From positions 1 to 20,590 of IMG/VR virus record IMGVR_UViG_3300022916_000101: a DNA stretch of 20,590 nucleotides; one strand, given 5' to 3'. The position numbers and the translations under genes were made by a program. This document shows positions 1 through 6,478 of the stretch, one piece after another. The stretch comes from a virus. Within the stretch, counting starts at the first letter, position 1, and the number at the start of each line of letters is the position of its first letter. The notes under the pieces were generated by a model. It was not told where the DNA came from and did no database searches. It saw only the letters and a list, made by a program, of their open reading frames with translations.

Positions 1-127
1 TTCCACTATCAACATCCTCCGGATACCCCAACGCGAAAAAAACATCAGCATCGGGAAGAAAAGAAGGGGGTCAATATTGGACGCCGAAAACCCCCGCTAA
101 GGGGTCAATATTCCACGCCGGTTCACA
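1..127 (-). mobile_element. Probable end of an IS21-family insertion sequence
   Basis: Two near-identical 20-base direct repeats lie at 67-86 and 101-120. Both read GGGGTCAATATT, two variable bases, then ACGCCG. On the minus strand the segment starts TGTGAACCGG and carries two copies of the ATATTGACCCC block. Repeated blocks of this kind just inside a TG/CA terminus are known for IS21-family elements (istA/istB), and the wording resembles IS21-type ends I recall. The boundary at about 127 is inferred from the final CA dinucleotide. Bases 1-60 give no convincing istB reading frame, so no transposase can be named here, and the body of the element would lie to the left of the window. A decayed remnant is equally possible. 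Confidence 0.5.
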
Positions 128-170
128 CTTGTAATTATGAGCATCCGACAAATCGGCATTTTGAGACACT

Positions 171-401
171 ATGAAAAGTAGCGCGGTAACCATGGCAAAT
201 AGCGGCATCGACTGGGTCGACATCGTCTTTAATTGGTGTGTTCACCTTCTCTATGATTGGGCGACGTTTTTTGGCATTACTTACGAGGAGATCAATATTT
301 GGGTCTTTATCGTTATTTGGCCCGTCATCACCCTTGCGATGGCTGTTTGGATATTGGTTCTGTTGCGAAAAATCCGTCGACTCAAACTCGTACAAACTTA
401 G
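171..401 (+). CDS. Small predicted membrane protein (hypothetical)
   Basis: This 76-aa protein has one strong hydrophobic segment at about residues 43-65 (INIWVFIVIWPVITLAMAVW), followed by a basic tail (RKIRRLK). That suggests a single-pass inner-membrane protein with its C-terminus in the cytoplasm. The N-terminal half is rich in aromatic residues (DWVDIVFNWCVHLLYDW) and may form an amphipathic helix. The start could be the ATG at 171 or the one at 192; neither has a strong ribosome-binding site, and only a weak GAG precedes 171. It is on the plus strand, ends six bases before the stop of the minus-strand DUF6441 gene, and lies just inside the IS-like end. Its composition looks like a true membrane protein rather than an antisense artefact. 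It may be a host gene or a cargo gene. No function is recognised. Confidence 0.5.
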   Translation: MKSSAVTMANSGIDWVDIVFNWCVHLLYDWATFFGITYEEINIWVFIVIWPVITLAMAVWILVLLRKIRRLKLVQT

Positions 402-406
402 AATGT

Positions 407-1066
407 TTAGCCAGGTTTAGCCGGTTGATAACGTTTGCTAATCAGACCCGGCGTGCGACGCGACCAAACCTCAGTCGCTCGGCGAACGTCCAAACGTTTA
501 GGTATCCGAACCTGCGGCACCATGATGAACATCACCACCGTTGTGATCCCTGATTTGATCCGTCCTGTCTTTGTAAAAGCGCCACCTTTGGCCTGACGAC
601 CAACGCGCCCCGTTTTGCTGCTTACACGAACGCTATCGACCACCAGAAGTGACGGGCGGCCAGGTCGATACACAAACCGCAGTGGCCCAAATCGGCTCAC
701 TGGAAAATTAGCTGGCGTAATCCGTTTCCCGCCCACACCTCTCTTGGGTGCCGACGCCGTTGGGATTGCCAACCAAAAACCAGACTTACCCCTGATCACC
801 GCACCTTGATCAAAGGTCCTCACGATCTCCGGTGCCTTTGACCAGATAAGGCTGGCCGCGTCGTGCCCTTTGTTGGGATAGGCCTGGTTTCTCCAGGTTC
901 GAGATAATCGAGCGCCCAGACCTGCCGAGATGATTTGACTTCGAAGACTTCCCTTCAGCCCGTCACCCGCGTCTTTAACACCGGCAACAACGGCCTTTTC
1001 AATCTGACGCACTTCGAGTGCCATAGCCGTTTTAAGGGAGCCAGCTAATGATGCCGCAAACTTCAT
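407..1066 (-). CDS. DUF6441-family phage protein (probable head-tail or tail completion)
   Basis: This 219-aa protein opens MKFAASLAGSLKTAMALEVR and has a basic, small-residue-rich body with a WRNQAYP motif near residue 58. It matches what I recall of the DUF6441 family found in alphaproteobacterial prophages. The role is inferred from position: it follows the head-tail joining gene, where phages of this type carry head-completion or minor tail proteins. Its ATG overlaps the stop of the upstream gene by four bases (ATGA), so translation is probably coupled. It is the last phage gene in the late direction. After it come a convergent small ORF and an IS-like end rather than a major tail protein gene. 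Confidence 0.7.
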   Translation of the reverse strand: MKFAASLAGSLKTAMALEVRQIEKAVVAGVKDAGDGLKGSLRSQIISAGLGARLSRTWRNQAYPNKGHDAASLIWSKAPEIVRTFDQGAVIRGKSGFWLAIPTASAPKRGVGGKRITPANFPVSRFGPLRFVYRPGRPSLLVVDSVRVSSKTGRVGRQAKGGAFTKTGRIKSGITTVVMFIMVPQVRIPKRLDVRRATEVWSRRTPGLISKRYQPAKPG

Positions 1067-1389
1067 AGGGGCCTGACGTCCAGAGACCAGACCAAGCGAT
1101 CCGGGTCGCGCCGTTCAGGCTCTCCCTGAATGACATAGGCCACACCATTAACTGTTAGATGATCTCCCGGACGAGGATCAAGAATGTCGGAAGTCCGCAC
1201 ATCAAATAATGTAGTTTCTGAATGAATGCGGGTTTCACCAAAACCGATGATTTCGTCGGGACGCCGAGCAATCACCCGCACAGAGACGGGGTCACCGCTT
1301 TGGGCCAGGTAAACGGCCGACTGGGTTAAGTTGGTGTCGGCAAACAACCGTGCAAACGCGATGTCAAAAGCATTGGTCATGACACACAT
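1063..1389 (-). CDS. Phage head-tail joining protein (gpFII-like)
   Basis: This is a 108-aa protein, or 105 aa if the ATG at 1380 is used; both starts lie within MCVMTNAFD. The sequence is mostly beta-strand and ends with the pattern HLTVNGVAYVIQGEPERRDPDR. That fits the small head-tail attachment proteins of lambda gpFII type, which cap the filled head and receive the tail. The gene lies downstream of capsid genes and overlaps the DUF6441 gene by four bases. No strong ribosome-binding site is visible, because the sequence just upstream is the HU terminator stem and its T-run (1391-1416). Expression therefore needs readthrough of that terminator or a start site not seen here. The family call rests on size, context and general pattern. 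Confidence 0.65.
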   Translation of the reverse strand: MCVMTNAFDIAFARLFADTNLTQSAVYLAQSGDPVSVRVIARRPDEIIGFGETRIHSETTLFDVRTSDILDPRPGDHLTVNGVAYVIQGEPERRDPDRLVWSLDVRPL

Positions 1390-1390
1390 A

Positions 1391-1416
1391 GAAAAGGCGG
1401 CACCTTGAGGCCGCCT
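1391..1416 (-). terminator. Rho-independent terminator after the HU gene
   Basis: A perfect 7-bp stem (1395-1401 paired with 1410-1416, AGGCGGC/GCCGCCT) with an 8-base loop is followed on the minus strand by TTTCT. It lies 26 bases past the HU stop codon and directly against the start of the head-tail joining gene. It should end HU transcripts and would also oppose late transcription running from the capsid genes into the head-tail gene. Confidence 0.75.
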
Positions 1417-1441
1417 GATCCCAATAAATATGAAAAGTGAA

Positions 1442-1717
1442 TTAGCCGTTCACGCTGTCTTTCAGAGCTTTTCCAGCTTTGAATTTAACGGCTTTGCTTG
1501 CGGCAATCTTAATGGTCTCGCCGGTTGAGGGATTACGGCCTTCACGAGCCGCTCGGTCAGAAATTTCAAAATTACCGAATCCAACCAGAGCGATTTTCTC
1601 ACCTTTGGTCAAAGTTTCGCTAATGGTATCGAGAACGGCGCTAACGGCAGTGCCAGCTTCAGCCTTGGAAATCCCTGCCTTTTCGGCAACGGCGTCTTTT
1701 AGATCATTAAGATTCAT
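1442..1717 (-). CDS. HU-family DNA-binding protein
   Basis: This 91-aa protein is the usual length for HU. It starts MNLNDLKDAVAEKAG and has the HU core GFGNFEISDRAAREGRNPSTGE at residues 46-67, including the RNP..GE beta-arm tip that inserts into the DNA minor groove. HU acts as a dimer that bends and compacts DNA. The start at 1717 is chosen over an in-frame upstream ATG (1762) because GAAGGAGAA lies directly before it. The gene sits between the major capsid and head-tail genes, divergent from the pRiA4b-like gene, with its own ribosome-binding site and terminator. That marks it as an inserted, independently expressed unit. It could be a phage-borne HU for genome packaging or replication, or a captured host copy. 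Confidence 0.93.
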   Translation of the reverse strand: MNLNDLKDAVAEKAGISKAEAGTAVSAVLDTISETLTKGEKIALVGFGNFEISDRAAREGRNPSTGETIKIAASKAVKFKAGKALKDSVNG

Positions 1718-1795
1718 CGAATTCTCCTTCAAATAATGTACAAAGGCTTGAATAGTCCCCATTTAACTCGAAGACAATTTTTTAGTGAACTAATC

Positions 1796-2347
1796 ATGCC
1801 AGCCTCTATTTCTCTCCACATCCGCCTAGCTGACATCGAGCCAGAAATCTGGCGACAGGTCACAGTCCCTGCCAACTACACCCTGGCAGGACTACACTTT
1901 GTCATCCAGGCTGCGATGGGTTGGGAAGATGAACACCTCCATCTCTTTGTCATCGATGGCGAGCGCTATGGCGTGCCTGACGATGCCTCTGGAGGACGTC
2001 CTATTGCAGAGGAAGCCAATGTGAGGCTCTCCCACGTTCTCGTTGAAGGTCATACGTTTTTATATGCTTACGATTTCGGTGACGACTGGCGGCACGAGAT
2101 CGACGTCGTCAAAGTTAGTGATGCAATCGCGCCTTTATCTTGCCTTGATGGCAAACGGGCCTGCCCACCCGAAGATAGTGGTGGACCTTATGCCTACGCT
2201 GATTTGGTAGAGGCTGTGCAAAATCCGAAATCCGCCGACCCAGACTATCTGGACTGGATCGGCGATTTTGATCCCGAAGAATTTGACCTTGAGCTTGCAA
2301 ATAAACGCTTAAAGGCGCTGAGCAAAAACAACCCCACCACGCATTGA
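1796..2347 (+). CDS. pRiA4b ORF-3-like protein
   Basis: This 183-aa protein matches the plasmid pRiA4b ORF-3 family (PF07929) as I know it. It has an N-terminal SLHIRLADIEPEIWR segment, the signature YDFGDDWRH at about residues 92-100, CPPEDSGG at about 123-130 and DFDPEEFD at about 157-164. Members are common on plasmids, integrative elements and near transposons. Their biochemical role is not established, and I assign none. It is the only plus-strand gene inside the minus-strand head module. Its stop lies two bases from the end of the major capsid gene, so the two converge tightly. The start at 1796 (MPASISLHIR) fits the family. An upstream in-frame ATG at 1736 would add 20 residues, and neither start has a strong ribosome-binding site. 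Confidence 0.88.
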   Translation: MPASISLHIRLADIEPEIWRQVTVPANYTLAGLHFVIQAAMGWEDEHLHLFVIDGERYGVPDDASGGRPIAEEANVRLSHVLVEGHTFLYAYDFGDDWRHEIDVVKVSDAIAPLSCLDGKRACPPEDSGGPYAYADLVEAVQNPKSADPDYLDWIGDFDPEEFDLELANKRLKALSKNNPTTH

Positions 2348-2349
2348 GG

Positions 2350-3366
2350 TCAGGTGCGCTTGGCTTTCATCAGCACACGCGGACGGGTGCAAATCGGCAG
2401 CGGATTGGATTGGGCGTGAAGTGCCACCCAACGGCCAAACTGTGTGTCCGGGGCCTGTTTGGCGTAGCGCGGCAAACCGATCGTGTTGACGGTTTCTACA
2501 AAATCCGCCGGTGCATTGTATTGGCGAAACAGCCCCGGCACGCCGACCGGGAAGAAGTGGGCTTTGTTGGAATCGGTAAAATCAACCGAACCCACGCGGC
2601 CCCGGTATTCTTCAAACACAATACCCGCATATTCGAACGAACCGCGTGCCTGACCTTCGCGAAGGAACAAACCGTCGAGATATCGGTCATAGGCGGCAGA
2701 GACTTCCGGGTGTGTGACCAGGTCATCAAAGAACGCGGAACCGCAGATGGCATGGATGTGGCTATAGGGCGTCGCCCCCAGTTCATCCTCGATCTTGCGC
2801 TTAACGTCATGGCACTTCTTTTTGATCGCGCCGGAGACGGGCGAGGCGTTATTGAGATCGAAGTCGATCTCCGTCTGCTGAGAAACACCGAACTCCTGAA
2901 ACAGATCATAGAGGACGGTAGATCCGTCCGCGTCCAGAATTTGTCCCATGATGGCTCCAATGCGCAAATGCTCCAGGGTCGCATCTAGTTTGCGGGCCAT
3001 TTCTTCCAGGCGATCATTCATCACCTGTTGGACACCTTCCAATTGGCTGTCCGATCCGAATGCCCGAAGGTTTTGTACTTCGTCAGCCAGAATGGTGTCT
3101 TCCAACGCAATATGGGGAACGGTCAAAGACCGGGCCTTGCGCTTGTTGTGTGCATTCTGCACGGCAGGAGCGCCACGCGCGGTGGTTTCCACCAAGGTAA
3201 GCGAGCCTTCCCGTTCTTCCACCAAGACCGAAGTCGTCGCCACGCCTTGTTCACGGAACAGGCTCAGCTGACCAATGCGGCCTGGTAGAAAAGGAATTTT
3301 ATTGATGGAGTCCGTCAGAGACACCAACGAGAAAGCATTGGAATTAAAAATATCGAGTGCGGGCAT
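2350..3366 (-). CDS. Major capsid protein, lambda gpE family
   Basis: This 338-aa protein is close to the 341 aa of lambda gpE. Features consistent with the phage major capsid protein E family (PF03864) are the N-terminal DIFNSNAFSLVSLTDSINKIPFLP segment, the central RAFGSDSQLEGVQQVMNDRLEEMARKLDATLEH helix region, and the C-terminal TNSNPL-type end (LHAQSNPLPICTRPRVLMKA). It would form the icosahedral shell together with the decoration protein encoded just upstream. The start is supported by AGGAGAGG a few bases before the ATG. The gene follows the protease and gpD-like genes in lambda order. Its 3' end abuts the convergent pRiA4b-like gene. Confidence 0.93.
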   Translation of the reverse strand: MPALDIFNSNAFSLVSLTDSINKIPFLPGRIGQLSLFREQGVATTSVLVEEREGSLTLVETTARGAPAVQNAHNKRKARSLTVPHIALEDTILADEVQNLRAFGSDSQLEGVQQVMNDRLEEMARKLDATLEHLRIGAIMGQILDADGSTVLYDLFQEFGVSQQTEIDFDLNNASPVSGAIKKKCHDVKRKIEDELGATPYSHIHAICGSAFFDDLVTHPEVSAAYDRYLDGLFLREGQARGSFEYAGIVFEEYRGRVGSVDFTDSNKAHFFPVGVPGLFRQYNAPADFVETVNTIGLPRYAKQAPDTQFGRWVALHAQSNPLPICTRPRVLMKAKRT

Positions 3367-3375
3367 GGGCCTCTC

Positions 3376-3741
3376 CTATCGGACAATAATTGTGGCAACG
3401 GACAACTGATCGATGGCCGTTTGTTTCTGGGGATCGGTGATGCCGGCAGGCCAGACCACTTCGCCGCCATGAACTTCGGCAAAACGCGTGATGACAACCC
3501 CTGGGGCATCACCACCGGAGGCATCGACCGCATCAAACAAAACGGCTACGGCCACTTCGGCGCCAGAGGTGGCGACCGGATCAATCTCGCGGTACTTGCC
3601 GGATGTGGTGACACGGCCAAGAACCGTTCCCGGCTCCAAGGTGCGGCCATTCAGGATTGTTACGGTCTCGCGACTGATGGATCCGTTTCCTTCAGAAACG
3701 ATGAATTCGCCAGTGTGCTGGCCTTCGGTCATGACAGGCAT
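3376..3741 (-). CDS. Head decoration protein, lambda gpD family
   Basis: This 121-aa protein is slightly longer than lambda gpD (110 aa). The N-terminal pattern TEGQHTGEFIVSEGNGSISRE, followed by NGRTLEPGTVLGRVT, is typical of the family (PF02924). These proteins trimerise on the expanded capsid and hold the shell against the pressure of packaged DNA. The start at 3741 is supported by AAGGAG seven bases upstream; a second ATG at 3732 is less well placed. It lies between the protease/scaffold gene and the major capsid gene, as in lambda (C-Nu3-D-E). Confidence 0.92.
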   Translation of the reverse strand: MPVMTEGQHTGEFIVSEGNGSISRETVTILNGRTLEPGTVLGRVTTSGKYREIDPVATSGAEVAVAVLFDAVDASGGDAPGVVITRFAEVHGGEVVWPAGITDPQKQTAIDQLSVATIIVR

Positions 3742-3751
3742 GGGTTACTCC

Positions 3752-4132
3752 TTAATTGGCGGTTTTGTTGCGCGCCGCATAGATCGCAGCGGTGTCGATG
3801 ATGGGCTCTGATGGAGCCTGAGCTTGGCTGTGACGCAGGGCGCTCACGGCTGAGGCTTCATCAGTTTCGGCGCGAACTTGCAAAAGTGCTGTGCGCACTT
3901 GATCCGTGGCGGTCGCTTTGGCGATAAACGCCGTGGCCATCTCGGGCGACCCTGCGAGGGCGCAGAGCTGGTTGACTTCGTTCACGTACGCCAAAGTCGC
4001 TGTGCGTTCCTGCGCGCGAACCTGATCTAAATCGACGACGTTGTCTTCTACAGGCGCTTCGGCGGGTGCGTCTTCGCTCGGTTTGGCTTCCGCATCAGTG
4101 GCAATTGGATCAGGGGTGGGTTTATCGGTCAT
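3752..4132 (-). CDS. Probable internally started scaffold protein (Nu3-like)
   Basis: The methionine at residue 210 of the protease (MTDKPTPDPIATDAEA) is in frame and preceded by AAGGAG with a six-base spacer, a better ribosome-binding site than that of the full gene. Translation from here gives a 126-aa acidic, helix-forming protein without the protease domain. Lambda uses the same arrangement: Nu3 is the C-terminal part of gpC, made from its own start and used as the removable core of the prohead. The ribosome-binding site is seen directly; the scaffold role is inferred. Confidence 0.75.
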   Translation of the reverse strand: MTDKPTPDPIATDAEAKPSEDAPAEAPVEDNVVDLDQVRAQERTATLAYVNEVNQLCALAGSPEMATAFIAKATATDQVRTALLQVRAETDEASAVSALRHSQAQAPSEPIIDTAAIYAARNKTAN

Positions 4133-4759
4133 GTTTGTCTCCTTAGTCTCAGGGGAAGCAGCGGTTACGAGCGACGCCAGCGCGGGCGGCACCCGGGTGA
4201 AATTGGAAAGATCAAAGGTTGCGGCCATGGAGACCGGATCTTCGAGCCGATCAGCAAACCCAGCATCCAAGGCTTCTGCAGCATCGAACCAGGTTTCTTC
4301 AGCCATCCAGTGGATGATCTCTGATGGTGTGCGCCCCGTCTTGTCCTGATAGGCGCTCGCCAGACCATCGCGCATCTTGTCCAGGGCCTCGGCCATGGAG
4401 CGCATATCGCCTGCGTTTCCCATAACCACAGCGGACGGGTCATGAACCATGATCATCGCGTTTCTCGGCATGACGACATCGTCACCCGCGCACAAAATGA
4501 CAGAGGCAATGGAAGCAGCCAGGCCATCCACTGTGATGGTGATCTTTGCCGGATGGCGTTTAAGCGCATTGTAGATGGCGATGCCGTCAAACACAGACCC
4601 CCCCGGGCTGTTGAGCCTGAGCGTTAAATCCGCGACGTCGCCTAAAGCCTTCATCTCATCGATAAAAGCTTTTGCCGGTACGCCGTAGGCACCAATCTCA
4701 TCATAAATAGAGAGCTCCGCGACACCATTTTTGGCGCGCGCTGTAAACCAGGATTTCAT
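3752..4759 (-). CDS. ClpP-like prohead protease fused to a scaffold domain
   Basis: This 335-aa protein is the capsid maturation protease, the counterpart of lambda gpC. Residues 1 to about 175 form a ClpP/crotonase-like serine protease. The catalytic serine is probably S83 in GLAASIAS and the histidine H106 in MIMVHDP. The acidic position matches E155 in the ETWF motif, common in phage ClpP-type proteases, where ClpP has Asp. A proline, alanine and acid-rich linker at about residues 205-250 (PTPDPIATDAEAKPSEDAP) leads to a helical C-terminal region typical of a scaffold. The start is preceded by AAAGGA. An internal start at 4132 probably makes the scaffold alone. The gene sits between the portal and gpD-like genes. 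Confidence 0.92.
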   Translation of the reverse strand: MKSWFTARAKNGVAELSIYDEIGAYGVPAKAFIDEMKALGDVADLTLRLNSPGGSVFDGIAIYNALKRHPAKITITVDGLAASIASVILCAGDDVVMPRNAMIMVHDPSAVVMGNAGDMRSMAEALDKMRDGLASAYQDKTGRTPSEIIHWMAEETWFDAAEALDAGFADRLEDPVSMAATFDLSNFTRVPPALASLVTAASPETKETNMTDKPTPDPIATDAEAKPSEDAPAEAPVEDNVVDLDQVRAQERTATLAYVNEVNQLCALAGSPEMATAFIAKATATDQVRTALLQVRAETDEASAVSALRHSQAQAPSEPIIDTAAIYAARNKTAN

Positions 4760-4771
4760 GGGGATGTCCTT

Positions 4772-6253
4772 TTAGGCGGCAGAAACGTTCTGCTCGCGGG
4801 TACTTTGGGTTTGGTCGTCTTCGGTCACATCCGAAGATGATGCGTCGTCTTTCTCAAACCTAAGCCCGAGCGCTTCTTGTCGTGCCTGATCTGCAGCAAT
4901 GCGCCGGTCCACTTCTTCGGCATCAAAGCCTTCGCTTTCGATGACGTCTGAGCGGGATTTAAGCCCGGCATTGATCGCTTCAATCTCAGCCTTGCGATCT
5001 TTAAGGGGATCGACCCAATCCCATTTGGGCGGGATCCATTTTGCAGGGAGGTATCTCCCTGGCATCATCGCAAAATCATTTATGCCAAGCGCGCCAGACA
5101 ACACAGCGTCTTCCATCCAGCGTCGCCATACCGGGCGGCACATCTGAAAGATCATCACATTGTGCTGGAACTGTTCCATGCGTCGTCGGAACTCAAGCTT
5201 GCCTTCGCGCAGGCTGGAATAGTTGGCCTGTCGGAGATCCCCCGTCACATTGGTATAGGGCACACCCATGGCTGAACAGCAGGCCAGCAAAGTCCGGTAC
5301 TGAAACGCCTCGTAGGATCCACCCACGTCGGCCGGATCGGAGAATTTGATGTCTTCGCCGGGAAGCAACATCTGCAAAGTACCCGGCTCCAATCCCACCA
5401 ATGATGCGTGATCTTGGTCTTTTGGCGCGGCCTCTTCTCCCATGATCTCTTCGGGATAAGGTTTGGTGACGAACGCCGCAAACATGGCAGCGACCTTTTT
5501 GCGGTCCAGTTCCGCATCGTCATATTGCTCCAATAACCAGAGCCTCGTCATGGCGGGCGTCAACCACGGAACACCCCGGATCTGTCCCTCGGCCACGGGA
5601 TTGAAAATATGAAGTACCTGATTGGCCGGGACACGCACCCGAGAGTGATCCGTGTGTTGACGAACGTCGCCAGGCGGTTGCCTCAAAAAGTGATAGGCAA
5701 CCCGACGCCCTAAGCGATCGAACTCAATACCGAAGACGACTTCGTTGCCGTTGGGCAGTGTCTCCGAATGGGCATAAGGCAATTGCTCTGACGGCAGCAT
5801 TTGCAGCTGCAACGGGACGACCAATCCGTCACTGGACCTGCGGGGCCGTAGGCGAATGAAACACTCGCCCGCTTCAAACACGGCTCGAGCAGCAATGGAC
5901 TGCAGACCATAAAAATCCGTCAGGCCATCAGCATCGGCCTCATCTGTCCAAGCAAGCCATAGCCGCTGAACCTTATCTTTCAACGCAGCATCTTCGATCA
6001 AGCTTGATGGCTTGATGCCCGCACCAATGGCGTGAGCCGCAAAGCTTGTAGTCGCATTGTTGGCGTAAGGGTTGTTGCGTACCAGATCTCGCGACCGGGC
6101 ACGTAACACATCACCCCCTTGGCGAATGGCTGCATTAATCCCCTCGCTGCCAACGCGCCAAGATGACAATCGACGGGCCATCCGGGCACCTTCAAAGGCC
6201 TGGGCTCGGGCTGTCTTTGCCTTACCCCAGCCAAATCGTTGCCAAAATGCCAT
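4772..6253 (-). CDS. Phage portal protein, lambda family
   Basis: This 493-aa protein compares with 533 aa for lambda gpB and belongs to the lambda portal family (PF05136). Recognisable stretches are ARSRDLVRNNPYANNA at about residues 51-66, LPSEQLPYAHSETLPNGNEVVFGIEFDRLGRRVAYHF, HIFNPVAEGQIRGVPWLTPAM and NVTGDLRQANYSSLREG. The portal is the dodecameric ring at one capsid vertex through which terminase pumps DNA. The start at 6253 is chosen because MAFWQRFGWG is a normal portal N-terminus, lies one base after the gpW stop and has AAGGGA upstream. A 61-codon longer frame exists but runs antisense to nothing known and through gpW in another frame, so it is rejected. Confidence 0.95.
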   Translation of the reverse strand: MAFWQRFGWGKAKTARAQAFEGARMARRLSSWRVGSEGINAAIRQGGDVLRARSRDLVRNNPYANNATTSFAAHAIGAGIKPSSLIEDAALKDKVQRLWLAWTDEADADGLTDFYGLQSIAARAVFEAGECFIRLRPRRSSDGLVVPLQLQMLPSEQLPYAHSETLPNGNEVVFGIEFDRLGRRVAYHFLRQPPGDVRQHTDHSRVRVPANQVLHIFNPVAEGQIRGVPWLTPAMTRLWLLEQYDDAELDRKKVAAMFAAFVTKPYPEEIMGEEAAPKDQDHASLVGLEPGTLQMLLPGEDIKFSDPADVGGSYEAFQYRTLLACCSAMGVPYTNVTGDLRQANYSSLREGKLEFRRRMEQFQHNVMIFQMCRPVWRRWMEDAVLSGALGINDFAMMPGRYLPAKWIPPKWDWVDPLKDRKAEIEAINAGLKSRSDVIESEGFDAEEVDRRIAADQARQEALGLRFEKDDASSSDVTEDDQTQSTREQNVSAA

Positions 6254-6254
6254 C

Positions 6255-6470
6255 TCAATATCCCTTGGAAGTCGTGACGCGAATTTGTCGAATTTGTCTT
6301 TCGCCAGAGAGCTGTTTCCGCTCGTTCTCCAGCGCGCGAATAGCCGCGACAATCTCGTTATCGCCTCGGTATTCGACTGTCTTTCCGTCATAACTGACCC
6401 GCGCGACGCCACTGGCACGCTGGGCTCGCAGAGCATCCAGCTGCACTGTAATTTCTTCTATCGTTGCCAA
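6255..6470 (-). CDS. Head-tail joining protein, gpW-like
   Basis: This 71-aa protein sits between the terminase large subunit and the portal, the standard place for gpW, which seals the portal after packaging. The sequence TVQLDALRAQRASGVARVSYDGKTVEYRGDNEIVAAIRALENE has the helix - beta-hairpin (YDGKTVEYRGD) - helix layout of the family. The start is a TTG at 6470, preceded by GAGG eight bases away; no ATG is available. It begins eight bases after the terminase stop and ends one base before the portal ATG, so translation of the three genes is probably coupled. Confidence 0.85.
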   Translation of the reverse strand: MATIEEITVQLDALRAQRASGVARVSYDGKTVEYRGDNEIVAAIRALENERKQLSGERQIRQIRVTTSKGY

Positions 6471-6478
6471 TGGAGCCT

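Noticed and set aside
2344-2988. 214-codon plus-strand frame antisense to the major capsid gene
   Set aside because: It lies wholly within a well-supported capsid gene on the other strand, has no ribosome-binding site and no recognisable pattern.
6254-6436. N-terminal extension of the portal protein
   Set aside because: The extra 61 codons overlap gpW in another frame. The start at 6253 gives a normal portal N-terminus and adjoins the gpW stop.
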